DNA of 64,000 bases, from contig NZ_CP026692.1 in NCBI RefSeq assembly GCF_002949795.1, positions 3,518,545-3,582,544 on the forward strand, given 5' to 3'. The DNA comes from Nostoc sp. 'Lobaria pulmonaria (5183) cyanobiont' (GTDB lineage Bacteria; Cyanobacteriota; Cyanobacteriia; Cyanobacteriales; Nostocaceae). Every line of letters starts with the position of its first letter. Position 1 is the first letter of the stretch. Below, one piece after another: positions 36,111-45,704 of this stretch. The notes beneath the pieces were generated by a model that had not been told where the DNA came from, made no database searches, and saw only the letters and a program-made list of their open reading frames with translations. The position numbers were made by a program, and so were the translations under genes.

Positions 36111-37316
36111 ATGGAAAAAACTATTCATCGCAAATTACAAATTAATCACACCCGCAACAAACAGCAAGACCATACTGCTTTAATGGATGAAGCAGTTACC
36201 AATTTTCGCTATGAAGATTGTCAAAACGAGTGTTGGAACCCAGAGGAGTTTTCCCTGCTATATGGTACACCTTTATGGGAACAGTCCAGCCAACATCAGC
36301 GTGTAATTTTGAACCAACTTTACTGGGTAGCTTATTACTCACAAATTGTTTCTGCTGAAATTGCCACTATCTTTTTCAATCAAACCAGTGCAGCCGGACT
36401 TTACGCTCAAGAAGATTTTCGCTTAATCTGCGATACATTAGATTTGGAGTCCTCCCAAGAGCGATCGCACATTAACGCCTTCCGCACAATTGCCAAACAG
36501 GTTGAACAAGCGTTATTTGGGGAACTGATCTTTACCTACCCCATGCGCGGCCCCTTTACAGAAACGATGGTTTATGCTGACACCAATGCCCTAAAAAGTT
36601 GGTGGAAAAAAATTCAACTTCAATACTTTGGGCTGATTTCTGCAAATAATACTTTTTTGGCTTGTCAGTATTTCACAGTTCGGGGAGTGCGGACACTAAA
36701 CGGTAAATTAGTACAGCACAAACTCAGCAATTATTATCAAAAACATCCTCATCCTGAAGCGGCTCCCATTCCGGCTAAAGTCTCTTATTATCACTTTATG
36801 GATGAAAGCTTTCACTTCAATAGTTCGACTATTATATCTCACGATGTTGTCACTTGTCTTAAGCCACCGACTGCTTTTGAGCGACTGGTGGCTAATTTAG
36901 GATTGTGGGGATGTCAGCGCGATCACTTTCATTTTTCATCTGCAATTAACGGGATTTTCTGGTACGATCCGGCGCTGTATAGTAAGATTTATCAAGTGTT
37001 GCGATCGCCCATTTTTGAGATGAGTGACAGGGATGCTAAAGAAATGATGCGGCGTTGTTTTACAGAGGAGTCGGAAGGATTGCAGCGCAGTTTTTCAACT
37101 CATCAGGAAGCGATGAAATCTTATCAAGTGTATGTTGAGAAACTCGATTATCTTTGGCAACGTAATCAAGATATGTCGCTGATGGCTACTAATTCGATTT
37201 CTCGATATTTGGCGACTCAACAAAAGGCTTTTCAAGGTTTTGAACACCAAGAGGATTTGTTTTTAGCTCACGCAGAGACGCAGAGGCACAGAGAAGAATG
37301 GGAGAGTGTTGTTTAG
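36111..37316 (+). CDS. AurF-like diiron N-oxygenase
   Basis: The ligand set of the AurF family is visible in this 401-aa protein: a Glu in SAEIATIF (E83), ExxH in QERSHINAF (E117, H120) and the HxxxExxH motif in YYHFMDESFHF (H228, E232, H235). AurF itself oxidises p-aminobenzoate to p-nitrobenzoate; relatives oxidise or desaturate other substrates. The last 17 residues (AHAETQRHREEW and neighbours) are encoded by a dispersed repeat (CACGCAGAGACGCAGAGGCA), so the native C-terminus has been extended or replaced. The ferredoxin gene starts 18 bp later. Confidence 0.7.
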   Translation: MEKTIHRKLQINHTRNKQQDHTALMDEAVTNFRYEDCQNECWNPEEFSLLYGTPLWEQSSQHQRVILNQLYWVAYYSQIVSAEIATIFFNQTSAAGLYAQEDFRLICDTLDLESSQERSHINAFRTIAKQVEQALFGELIFTYPMRGPFTETMVYADTNALKSWWKKIQLQYFGLISANNTFLACQYFTVRGVRTLNGKLVQHKLSNYYQKHPHPEAAPIPAKVSYYHFMDESFHFNSSTIISHDVVTCLKPPTAFERLVANLGLWGCQRDHFHFSSAINGIFWYDPALYSKIYQVLRSPIFEMSDRDAKEMMRRCFTEESEGLQRSFSTHQEAMKSYQVYVEKLDYLWQRNQDMSLMATNSISRYLATQQKAFQGFEHQEDLFLAHAETQRHREEWESVV

Positions 37317-37334
37317 GTAAAATGGTTGCATCTT

Positions 37335-37625
37335 ATGGCTGATTTCTGTAATATATCGTTTCCGGGAAGTCATTTTGTTCCTATAACTTTGGAATGTCAT
37401 CAAAATTTGTCTGAACATCTCACTATTCAGAATTCACCTGTTTTGTTTGGTTGTCGGACTGGTATTTGTGGCACTTGTTTGGTTGAGGTTATTGGTGATA
37501 TTCCTCCTCCTCAACCTGATGAACAGGAAATGCTGGAGACATTAGCAGCTAATCATACTCATGCGCGGTTAGCTTGTCAGGTTGAGCTTACAGGTGATGT
37601 GCTAATTCATAGGCTGGAAGGGTGA
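37335..37625 (+). CDS. [2Fe-2S] ferredoxin of the oxygenase operon
   Basis: From ATG 37335 the 96-aa protein carries C40-x4-C45-x2-C48 (FGCRTGICGTC) and the last ligand C81 (RLACQVE), the spacing of plant/xylene-type [2Fe-2S] ferredoxins. The PPPQPDEQEMLETL stretch before the fourth Cys is typical of ferredoxins serving oxygenases. Placed last in the operon with two Rieske and two diiron proteins, it is the obvious shared electron donor. No ferredoxin reductase is encoded nearby, so the general FNR may recharge it. Confidence 0.88.
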   Translation: MADFCNISFPGSHFVPITLECHQNLSEHLTIQNSPVLFGCRTGICGTCLVEVIGDIPPPQPDEQEMLETLAANHTHARLACQVELTGDVLIHRLEG

Positions 37626-37648
37626 GTTTGTTTAATGTGGTGATTTCC

Positions 37649-39226
37649 TCAACTAACCTGTGAAAGTTCTTTTGCTTTTTTAATAAGCAAGTCAGCTCTT
37701 GCAACTAAAAAGCTATCATAATCATCTGTAAACATATTAGTCGGGCAGAAATGAGTTGACAGTATTTTCTCCAAAATTTGATTGTCAGGAGACATTTCAG
37801 GACGATAACGACTAGGTGATTTATCTTTGATTTTATTGTTATCGCTTCTAGCAAGTAAGGAGAAGTTTGCTAGGCAGTTGATTTGTTCACCATAATTACT
37901 TCCAAGGCTCTCTAGGTAGGCTTTAGGAAAGATATGATGAAACTCTTTTCGATTCCCTTGAGATAAAACTTCTTGCAAGGATATATTCGTACCTTGAATA
38001 AAGTTTAAGGGCTTACCTTGTGCTAAAAGGAGAATGAAAGTCTCAGTTGCAACTGAAGACCTTCGGAAGACTTTTTTAATGAAGAAATCACTATCTAATA
38101 ATACATCAAAATCTCCGAGTTTATGAGGTTCACCAGCTTTAAGTTTTTGCAATTCTACCAAATCTCTATCAGTACTCTTAGCCCCTCCTCTTGCATATCT
38201 TTGCGAAAAACATGTACGTCAAAACCACTTTTTAATAACTTTATATTGTTCTTCAGGAATAGGAGGAGGCTGTTTTTGTGAAGAAGCAAAGAACGATACT
38301 AAAACAGTTAAGAGATTCTCCATCGGTAAAAGTTTAAGTGAGAAAACATTTAACTCATCTTTCAAAAAATCTATAGCTCTAAATATACCTATGCGGATTT
38401 CATTAAATTTTTCTCTTACTGCACTACCAGGAAGATTCATAAAATCCTCTGGATCAGCACTATTCATGACTACAGAGGAACAACACTTGAGGAGTATATC
38501 TGAACCAACTTCTTTGAAACCAAATGGTTCCAGTTCTTCGGTAAGTTCCTTAAATTTTTCCTGTAAATCAAAATCTTCGCTCCAGTTCCATACAGATAAA
38601 AGCTGGAAAGTATCTAATTCAATACCTTGTCGATTGATTCTCTCAAAAACTGTTGCAACATACTTACGCTCCTCGCTTTCAAACCTTTCTAAAGGAATTC
38701 GAGCTTTTGTAAATCTTTCGACTAAATCATCTATTTCCTGTGCTAAGGTTTCATCTAAATTTCTAGTAACCTGTCTATATTGACGAGAATCAAAGACGTA
38801 TTTTAAGGGAAAAAATTTATTGGCATCATAATTTGTGAAATCTTCTAAATATTGAAATCTAACTGATGCTTCACTGTTGAGTTCAAAGAATAAATGTGTC
38901 CAATCAGTGCCTTGACCTTCTTCAGCAGTAAGAGAGGTTTCAAAAATAGAGGTTATTCTTTGCTGTCCATCAAGAACATAATCTATAGGATATTCCGGAT
39001 CATTTTCAAGAAGTCTATAAGGTCCAAGATTTCTTTCAGTTCGTAGAGGATTTCTAGTTCTCCAAAATAATGCAGATCCAAAAGGAAAACCTTTATAAAT
39101 ACTATCTATAAAGTAGGCAACTCGACTTGGCTCCCAAACAAAACCTCTTTGAAAAGACGGAATCCTGATTCTTCCTCTCTCCAAATCATTGATCAAGTCT
39201 TTAATAAAGTAATAAGTATCAGCCAT
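37649..39226 (-). pseudogene. DUF262/DUF1524 (GmrSD-like) protein split by a single in-frame TGA
   Basis: The N-terminal part (39226-38222, 335 aa) is a DUF262 domain with RIRIPSFQRGFVWEPSRVAYF and the DGQQRITS motif of ParB-like nucleotide-binding/nuclease proteins. The C-terminal part (38161-37649) has the HNH-type DUF1524 segment RKEFHHIFPKAYLE. The frame between them is open except for one TGA at 38221-38219, following KKWF; reading through gives RTCFSQRYARGG then KSTDRDLVELQ. The total is 526 codons, normal for the family, which includes modification-dependent nucleases and phage-defence proteins. A TGG to TGA change at a Trp would explain it. Confidence 0.75.
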
Positions 39227-39244
39227 AGAAAATTCCCCTATTCA

Positions 39245-39388
39245 CCATACAATTTTCAGATTTATTGTATATTGTCGCACTCAGCGAACAGCTACAACCT
39301 AACATTGTACTAGTATGATCGCTGTTGGGACGGTAATTGATGATATTTCGTCGCAAGCATTGACAACCCGCAGCTTTGCGCGATCGCT
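39245..39388 (+). pseudogene. eroded copy of the 5' end of the third Rieske gene
   Basis: ATTGTCGCACTCAGCGAACA and the following CTACAACCTAACA, and later CAACCCG.AGCTTTGCGCGAT CGCT, align in order and spacing with the first 140 bp of the Rieske gene at 40153. The copy has several substitutions and indels and no start codon. It ends at 39388, just before the PIN-toxin gene, so the toxin-antitoxin pair lies between a dead and a living copy of the same gene start. Confidence 0.7.
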
Positions 39389-39392
39389 TCAT

Positions 39393-39806
39393 TTACTCAC
39401 TACCTATATTTTCTAACTCCCCTGGTGCAATTACTAAAATTCCCGCACTGATAAATCCAGACACATCACGAGTTACGATCGCATCAACCCCATGTGTTAT
39501 TCCACAAGCACACTGCACCGCATCCTCAAAATCTTGAAAATTAAGTGTGATCGCTTGTTCCAAAATTCCTCTATCGACTGCACAAATATGTAAATCTGTG
39601 AGAATTTGTGCGATCGCATCTTGAGCAGCAATCGCACCTGCTGCTTTGCGGACAATGTAATAGATGTTAGTAATTGTTGTTGCTGCAATAAACCCTTCGA
39701 TTTCACCAGCATCAATTTTTGCAAACAGTTTTGCCGCATCCTCTACAAAAGGTTCTCGCTCTTGTAAAAAATCAAGCACAACATTTGTATCAATTAAAAT
39801 TTGCAT
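39393..39806 (-). CDS. PIN-domain toxin (VapC-like RNase)
   Basis: A 137-aa PIN protein: MQILIDTNVVLDFLQERE (first Asp and following acidic residue), ITNIYYIVRKA in the middle, DFEDAVQCACG with the third acidic site, and AIVTRDVSGF with the fourth. It is predicted to cleave RNA when unbound. Its ATG overlaps the antitoxin stop (TAATG), so translation is coupled. The pair is inserted between two copies of the Rieske gene start. Confidence 0.85.
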   Translation of the reverse strand: MQILIDTNVVLDFLQEREPFVEDAAKLFAKIDAGEIEGFIAATTITNIYYIVRKAAGAIAAQDAIAQILTDLHICAVDRGILEQAITLNFQDFEDAVQCACGITHGVDAIVTRDVSGFISAGILVIAPGELENIGSE

Positions 39807-40030
39807 TATTGATATTTTTCAGTCAGATAGTTAATATAATCTACTTCCATATCTTCACTGGATATTTCTGTACCTTTTGCAATCCCTCGCAGTCGAGACA
39901 AGTTACCCTTTTTCAATTCAGAACTAGTTTCTCGCTGTAGCGACTCCAAAAGGGTCTGCACTAGTGTCCAGCGATCGCTAATTGGTAGCTGTAATACCTG
40001 CTTTTGTAATTGTTGTAATGTCATGATCAT
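39806..40030 (-). CDS. antitoxin partner of the PIN toxin
   Basis: A 74-aa protein of the small helical antitoxin type common in cyanobacteria: TLQQLQKQVLQLPISDRWTL, VQTLLESLQRE, then a hydrophilic tail (RLRGIAKGTEISSEDMEVD). It precedes the toxin gene with a one-base stop/start overlap. It would neutralise the PIN toxin and probably repress the operon. It was assigned by size, layout and neighbour. Confidence 0.75.
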   Translation of the reverse strand: MIMTLQQLQKQVLQLPISDRWTLVQTLLESLQRETSSELKKGNLSRLRGIAKGTEISSEDMEVDYINYLTEKYQ

Positions 40031-40152
40031 TTTCCCATCTCAGGCTATCTCACCTTTAATTGTAAATTAGCTCTTTTAGAATTCGATCGATACAGCAATG
40101 CAGTTCTACTCAAGACATTGCCATAATTTAAATACGATCGCTCCCACCCACC

Positions 40153-41175
40153 ATGCCATTTACAGATTTCTGGTACATTGTCGCACTCAGCGAACAATTA
40201 CAACCTAACAAGGTATTACCACGAACCATATTAGGAGAATGGTTAGCGATATTTCGCGGTGAAGATGGACAACCCGTAGCTTTGCGCGATCGCTGTTTAC
40301 ACCGTAATAGCCGTCTATCAGTAGGTAAAGTCTGTGACGGTACTTTACAATGTCCCTATCATGGTTGGGTATACGACGGGGTTGGGAACGTTATTGCTGT
40401 TCCAGCCGAAGGAAATGACTTCAAACCTTCCCCACAGCGTCGAGCCAAGTGTTACGCTACCAAAGAACAAGATGGCTATGTTTATGTGCGGTTAGCTGAT
40501 ACCCCAAGCGTTGATTTTGAACCCTTTTCTATGCCTCACTACAGAGAAACAGGATGGGAAACGGTGCGGGTAATTAACCGTTTTGCTAACAATGTTACTA
40601 ATTGTGCGGAGAACTTTATTGATATTCCCCATACGGCTTTTGTTCATCCTGGTGTTTTCCGTACTTCCCGCCAACAAAAGTTAGAGATGACTGTAGAACG
40701 CTGCAATGGTTCGGTTTTGGTGGAGTATCGCAATGAAAACAGTAATTTGGGATGGTACAGCCGTTTTCTGAATTTGCAGGGTGCAGAGATTAAACATAGC
40801 GATCGCTTTTATATGCCAAATATTACCTCTGTGGAATATAAAATGGCACACAATCGCCATTTGTTCATTACCAGTCAATCTATTCCAGAAACTGATAATT
40901 CCACTCTGGTTTACACGGATGTCACCTACAACTATGGTATCTGGAATAAATTAGCACGTCCCTTTGTGCGGTGGACTGCTCAACACATTATCCGCCAAGA
41001 TGTGGAAATTTTGGGTATTCAGGGGGAAGCGATCGCTAAATACGGGACACAATTTTATAATACGTCGGCAGACACAATTCATATATTTGTAGAGTCAATT
41101 ATCACAGCTATATCTCGTGGAGAAGATCCGCGTTTATTGCCAAATCAATCAGTAAAAGTTACATTTTGGGTTTAA
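40153..41175 (+). CDS. Rieske-type non-haem iron oxygenase 3
   Basis: The 340-aa protein has Rieske ligands C48-x-H50 (RCLHRN) and C67-x2-H70 (CPYHGW). Its mononuclear iron site is of the common ring-hydroxylating layout (NCAENFIDIPHTAFVHPG), unlike the two Neverland-like proteins upstream. It belongs to the PaO/VanA-like single-component oxygenase group, which works with a separate ferredoxin or reductase. Before the toxin pair and the DUF262 gene intervened it probably stood next to the oxygenase operon. Its 5' end is duplicated at 39245-39388. Complete; substrate unknown. Confidence 0.85.
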   Translation: MPFTDFWYIVALSEQLQPNKVLPRTILGEWLAIFRGEDGQPVALRDRCLHRNSRLSVGKVCDGTLQCPYHGWVYDGVGNVIAVPAEGNDFKPSPQRRAKCYATKEQDGYVYVRLADTPSVDFEPFSMPHYRETGWETVRVINRFANNVTNCAENFIDIPHTAFVHPGVFRTSRQQKLEMTVERCNGSVLVEYRNENSNLGWYSRFLNLQGAEIKHSDRFYMPNITSVEYKMAHNRHLFITSQSIPETDNSTLVYTDVTYNYGIWNKLARPFVRWTAQHIIRQDVEILGIQGEAIAKYGTQFYNTSADTIHIFVESIITAISRGEDPRLLPNQSVKVTFWV

Positions 41176-41440
41176 GAATAATTTGTAATTCGTAACTAAT
41201 CAACAATATTATGTCCTGATAATTAGTTATGATTCCCACAGTCATTGCACGCCACACGCCAGATGCTCCACTTGGGGAGACCCCAAGACCGCACTGGCTC
41301 CCCTTAATCCCCTCCCCAGAGAATCGGCTACGGTGTACACACAAGAGAGAAACCCTCCAGATGATTGAAATATCCAAAAATCTGAAGGGCTTGTGTTTGA
41401 TTTTCGCAATTTTGGTAACTTTTATGCTTTCCAGGCGAAA

Positions 41441-42823
41441 CTAACTATTTGTTTCCAATTTGAAAATATTCGCTGTCACTCCCAGACTTTCTTCAAAAAG
41501 TGACTCGTGACCCCAGCGTTGTACTTGCTGACTCAGCAATGCTTCCGCCTTTTGTTCTGAAAGTGAAGTCACCTGTTGAAACAGACCGGCAGATTGGGCA
41601 CCGCCGTGAGTTTCCATGCGCATACAACCACCAGTTTCCGAGCAAATTACTGTACCACAGTCTGCCTTCGGATTAGTCGAACTGAGGCGCAAAGCAATCA
41701 AGTCGCCAGCAATCTCACCCACATCAGCAAGGGGAACACCTGCTAATTCGGCTTCTATTTGCCGTTGATCTTGGGCAATAAAGTTAATGCGAGTGATGTC
41801 ATAATCTCCGGTTTCCTTTTTATAGGAAACTGGCTGCCATTCTAGACGACTTGCCAACCAACCCAAAAACAGCAATGCTTGTGCAGGGTTGCCTTTTTCG
41901 TAATCAATAGTTACTCGGTCAACTTCCCGAAGGGCAGCCCGACGATGAGGTGAGTCGTAAGCTTCAGCTGTCAATTCCTCCCATGCTGCGAGGCGACGCC
42001 AGTTGAGGTCAGCGAGGGGAACCCCACTTTCCACCAATTCTTGGAGGTGGAGTAAATCACTTTCTGGTTCGTTAAAGCGGCAAGAATCCACAATCACATT
42101 ATTGCAGACGTCTGCCAACCGCTTGAATAGAGTGTTATTGGGGTCTGGTGTTGCTTTCCACCAGAGAAACTTTGGTAAGCCGCCAATTAACAAGGCTGGA
42201 ATCATGCCCCCTACCCGTTCCAAGGCAGCAGCAGTTCCACTGAGAGTGATGTATTCGCAGCAAATTAGTGTACTTGACGATTGCTTTTGGATCGGGCAAT
42301 AGGCAGAAACTTGAGCCTTGACCCCTTTATCTTCGCCAGTAATGGGAAATAGGGCGATGATGCGGCAAGGGTTGCGGAGGGCAATTTCATCAGCAATTCT
42401 GGGGCTTGGGGCATTTAAGCTTAAGCTGGGAAGTTCAATAGAACTATTGTCTCCCGTAGCGCTGTTTCCTTGACGTTTGATGAATTCTTCTCTCAAGATA
42501 GCCAGGGTTTCAGGTGTTGCTATTCCAGTCTCTGGCAATGCATATTTTGTCTGCACTTGCCGCAAGGCAGCTCTCATCTGAGGTCCTAAAATCCCGTCAA
42601 GCGGACCGTTGTAAAATCCCAAAGTAGCCAATAGATACTGGGTTTCTTCCGGTTCGTAAACCACTAAGGTAAATGTAGTGGCGCGAGTAGCAGCAGGAAG
42701 TCCACCGTCCTCGCCAGTAATACCGTAACTTTGCCAAATTTGATTCAGTTCCGTATCTATTTCGTTAAGCGAAATATCTTTTGGCGCCTGAAGTGAATAA
42801 ATTGTAGAAGCTTGGGAAGCCAT
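41441..42823 (-). CDS. opcA: glucose-6-phosphate dehydrogenase assembly protein OpcA
   Basis: A 460-aa cyanobacterial OpcA, needed for assembly and redox-controlled activity of Zwf. The C-terminal half carries the family blocks KFLWWKATPDPN, VIVDSCRFNEPESDL, DLNWRRLAAWEELTAEAYD, and a Cys-containing CGTVICSETGGCMRME segment in line with thioredoxin control. Residues about 55-115 form a peptidoglycan-binding-like domain (LATLGFYNGPLDGILGPQM, RAALRQVQ) ahead of it. It is the last gene of the fbp-tal-zwf-opcA operon, 87 bp behind zwf. Confidence 0.93.
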   Translation of the reverse strand: MASQASTIYSLQAPKDISLNEIDTELNQIWQSYGITGEDGGLPAATRATTFTLVVYEPEETQYLLATLGFYNGPLDGILGPQMRAALRQVQTKYALPETGIATPETLAILREEFIKRQGNSATGDNSSIELPSLSLNAPSPRIADEIALRNPCRIIALFPITGEDKGVKAQVSAYCPIQKQSSSTLICCEYITLSGTAAALERVGGMIPALLIGGLPKFLWWKATPDPNNTLFKRLADVCNNVIVDSCRFNEPESDLLHLQELVESGVPLADLNWRRLAAWEELTAEAYDSPHRRAALREVDRVTIDYEKGNPAQALLFLGWLASRLEWQPVSYKKETGDYDITRINFIAQDQRQIEAELAGVPLADVGEIAGDLIALRLSSTNPKADCGTVICSETGGCMRMETHGGAQSAGLFQQVTSLSEQKAEALLSQQVQRWGHESLFEESLGVTANIFKLETNS

Positions 42824-42910
42824 AGGAAATTTTGGATTTTGGATTTTGGATTTTGGATTTTGTCATTCGTCATTTGTTTTTACTAATGACTAATGACTAA
42901 TGACTAATAT
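42824..42910. repeat. heptamer tandem repeats between zwf and opcA
   Basis: GGATTTT is repeated several times (42834-42861), then TAATGAC/TGACTAA units follow (42882-42909). These seven-base tandem repeats are typical of Nostoc intergenic DNA and sit inside the transcribed operon. A second GATTTTG block lies between tal and zwf at 44450-44479. Confidence 0.8.
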
Positions 42911-44440
42911 TTACAGTCTGCGCCAGCGACGACCATCCTGGTTAATTAAGAATTCTGCTTCTGTTGGTTCCCAGGTACCAGCTTCATACTGGGGAATAGT
43001 ATTTGCGTCGGCGGGTGCATCCCAAACGGAAAGGGCTGGCGTTACCACCTGCCAAGCGGCTTCTACTTCGTCCGCGCGGGTGAACAATGTTTGATCGCCC
43101 ATCATACAATCAAGGAATAAGCGATCGTAGGCATCGGATGTTGCTTGGATGCCAAAGGAACCATAACTAAAGTCCATGTCAACGGAACGGGTACGAAATT
43201 CTGCCCCCGGCATTTTCACATCAAAACGCATGGAAATTCCTTCATTTGGCTGAATCCGCATCGTCAAAATGTTGGCGTTTGTCTGTTGGGCGGCAGATTG
43301 AAACATCCGAGACGGAACTTCGCGGAAGTGGATGGAAATCTCACTGACTTTTTTCGGCATCCGCTTACCAGTACGCAGGTAGAAGGGAACACCTTGCCAG
43401 CGCCAATTGTCTACCAAAAACTTCATGGCGACGTAGGTCGGTGTGGTGGAGTTGGGAGCAACGCCTGGTTCTGTCCGATACCCTGGCGCTGCTTCACCTT
43501 TCATCCAGCCAGCACTGTACTGACCGCGTACTGCTGACCGCGACAGATTGTGAACATCAGCTAGACGAGTAGCTTGGAGTACCTTCACTTTTTCTGTGCG
43601 GATGCTGTCGGCATCCATTGCGTTGGGTGCTTCCATCGCCGTTAGGCAGTAAAGTTGCATGAGGTGATTTTGCAACATATCCCGTAGTGCGCCGACGCTT
43701 TCATAGTAACCAGCCCGGTCTTCCACTCCCACGGTTTCTGCTACGGTAATTTGTACGTGGTCAACAAATTGACGATTCCACAACGGCTCAAAAATCGCAT
43801 TGGCAAAACGAAACACCAGCAAATTTTGGACTGTTTCTTTACCTAAGTAGTGATCGATGCGGTATACTTGGTTTTCTTTGCAAAATTTCTGTACCACTTG
43901 GTTAAGGCTCTGGGCTGAAGCCAAGTCCCGACCAAAAGGTTTTTCAATTACTAGACGATGTTTGTAGGCATCTTCTAGCATCCTGGCGCTTCCTAACTGC
44001 TTAATCGCTTCGGGAAAGAAGGAGGGTGCAACCGAGAGGTAGAACATGCGATTCCCTCGCGTGCCCCGTTTTTCGTCTAATTCACTCAATAAGTTTTTCA
44101 GTTTTTGGTAGCCTTCGGGGTTGTCTATATCCCCAGGACTGTAGAACAGACCTTGAGAGAAATCTTGCCAGAGTTCCCCCAAATCGACATCAGGATGTGC
44201 CTCTTCCATGCCCTTTTGCATTTGTTGGCGGAAGTACTCATGGCTCCATTCTCGACGTGCCACACCGACAATGGTAGTTTCTGGGGGAATACGCCGTTCT
44301 CGCCGCAATTTATAAAGTGCTGGCACTAGTTTGCGCCAAGTGAGATCGCCAGAAGCGCCAAAAATGACAATAATCTGGGGTTCGGGCATCCTTTGTTGTT
44401 GCAGACCAACGCGCAAGGGATTTTCTAGCAGACTAACCAT
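42911..44440 (-). CDS. zwf: glucose-6-phosphate 1-dehydrogenase
   Basis: A full-length 509-aa Zwf: nucleotide loop [17 protein letters not shown], the [14 protein letters not shown] segment, the catalytic [13 protein letters not shown] with the substrate His, and the C-terminal [22 protein letters not shown] then [11 protein letters not shown]. It oxidises glucose-6-phosphate to 6-phosphogluconolactone with NADP, opening the oxidative pentose phosphate pathway that supplies NADPH in the dark and in heterocysts. Its activity depends on OpcA, encoded next. It is the third gene of the operon. Confidence 0.96.
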   Translation of the reverse strand: MVSLLENPLRVGLQQQRMPEPQIIVIFGASGDLTWRKLVPALYKLRRERRIPPETTIVGVARREWSHEYFRQQMQKGMEEAHPDVDLGELWQDFSQGLFYSPGDIDNPEGYQKLKNLLSELDEKRGTRGNRMFYLSVAPSFFPEAIKQLGSARMLEDAYKHRLVIEKPFGRDLASAQSLNQVVQKFCKENQVYRIDHYLGKETVQNLLVFRFANAIFEPLWNRQFVDHVQITVAETVGVEDRAGYYESVGALRDMLQNHLMQLYCLTAMEAPNAMDADSIRTEKVKVLQATRLADVHNLSRSAVRGQYSAGWMKGEAAPGYRTEPGVAPNSTTPTYVAMKFLVDNWRWQGVPFYLRTGKRMPKKVSEISIHFREVPSRMFQSAAQQTNANILTMRIQPNEGISMRFDVKMPGAEFRTRSVDMDFSYGSFGIQATSDAYDRLFLDCMMGDQTLFTRADEVEAAWQVVTPALSVWDAPADANTIPQYEAGTWEPTEAEFLINQDGRRWRRL

Positions 44441-44558
44441 AACAATTTTGGATTTTGGATTTTGGATTTTGGATTTTGAGATTGGGTATGGGGGATGGGG
44501 ATGGGGGATGAGTTATTTTCCTTGTCCCCCTTGTCCCCTTATCCCCAATACCCAGTCC
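44441..44558. repeat. short tandem repeats between tal and zwf
   Basis: GATTTTG is repeated from about 44450 to 44479, followed by G-rich GGGGATGGGG and CCTTGTCCCC repeats. It is a non-coding spacer within the operon. Confidence 0.7.
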
Positions 44559-45704
44559 CTACACTGGTGACAATACCTTGATCTTCTCTTCTAAAGAGTT
44601 CATCAAGGACTGGAAGGGCTGGATAAACTTGTCAATACCATCGACTAACAGTTCATCCATTACGGTATCGAGATCGATGTTGATGTCGGGATCTTTGAGG
44701 TTTTCGATCAGCGTGTAAGCATTTTCTACATCCGTTTCTAAGCGATCGCTTACGTTACAATGATCGGCACAAGCTTTAATCGTCGCTGGTGGTACGGTGT
44801 TGACGGTATCACGGCCAATCAACTCTTCGATATACATTACGTCTCTGTAGTTAGGGTCTTTGGTGCTGGTGCTGGCCCAAAGTAGCCGCTGTACTGTGGC
44901 CCCTTTTTCTACCAAGGCTTTCCAACGATCGCTCTCGATAATTTTCTTGTATTCCTGGTATGCAATCTTAGCGTTAGCGATCGCTACTTTCCCTTTAACA
45001 GCCAAGAGCTTTGCTTCTACGGCAATATCATCAACGCCTTTTTTCAACTTAGCATCAATCTTGCCGTCAATGTTGCTATCGATCCGACTGAGGAAGAAGC
45101 TAGCGACTGAAGCAATTTTACTGATGTCCTTACCTTCAGCCACCCCTTTTTCTAAGCCCCGAATATAAGCCCAAGCTGTGTTTATGTAGCTTTCTACAGA
45201 AAACAGCAACGTGATATTAACATTCATCCCTTCGGCTATTACCTGCTCCACTGCTGGCAAACCAGGTTCTGTGCCGGGAATTTTAATCATCAAATTTTCC
45301 CGACCAACTTCTTGGAAATAGCGACGAGCTTCAGCTATTGTTGCTTCAGTATCATGGGCAATGGTTGGCGGGACTTCGATACTCACATAACCATCTAGTC
45401 TATTCGAGGCTTCATAAACAGGGCGTAAAATATCACAGGCATTACGGATATCTGCAAAAACTAGGGATTCGTAAATTTTGTGTGTCGGTAAGCCAGCCCG
45501 AACTCCGGCTTCGATATCGCCATCATAAATGACGTTACCTGCGATCGCTTTTTCAAAGATGGCTGGGTTAGAGGTAATCCCAGAGATACCTTGATTTTCA
45601 ACCAGGTCTTTGAGTTCGCCTGATTGAATAATGTCACGGGTCAAATTATCCATCCAGATACTTTGACCGTATTGGTTAATTTCTAGTAGATGATTGGTAG
45701 CCAT
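44559..45704 (-). CDS. tal: transaldolase
   Basis: The 381-aa protein has the transaldolase signatures: SIWMDNLTRDIIQSGELKD, GITSNPAIFEKAI, the Schiff-base Lys in ENLMIKIPGTEPGL, and NVNITLLFSVESY. It exchanges a three-carbon unit between sedoheptulose-7-phosphate and glyceraldehyde-3-phosphate in the pentose phosphate pathway. This is the longer cyanobacterial/actinobacterial type. It is the second gene of the fbp-tal-zwf-opcA operon, with a 293-bp gap from fbp. Confidence 0.95.
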   Translation of the reverse strand: MATNHLLEINQYGQSIWMDNLTRDIIQSGELKDLVENQGISGITSNPAIFEKAIAGNVIYDGDIEAGVRAGLPTHKIYESLVFADIRNACDILRPVYEASNRLDGYVSIEVPPTIAHDTEATIAEARRYFQEVGRENLMIKIPGTEPGLPAVEQVIAEGMNVNITLLFSVESYINTAWAYIRGLEKGVAEGKDISKIASVASFFLSRIDSNIDGKIDAKLKKGVDDIAVEAKLLAVKGKVAIANAKIAYQEYKKIIESDRWKALVEKGATVQRLLWASTSTKDPNYRDVMYIEELIGRDTVNTVPPATIKACADHCNVSDRLETDVENAYTLIENLKDPDINIDLDTVMDELLVDGIDKFIQPFQSLMNSLEEKIKVLSPV

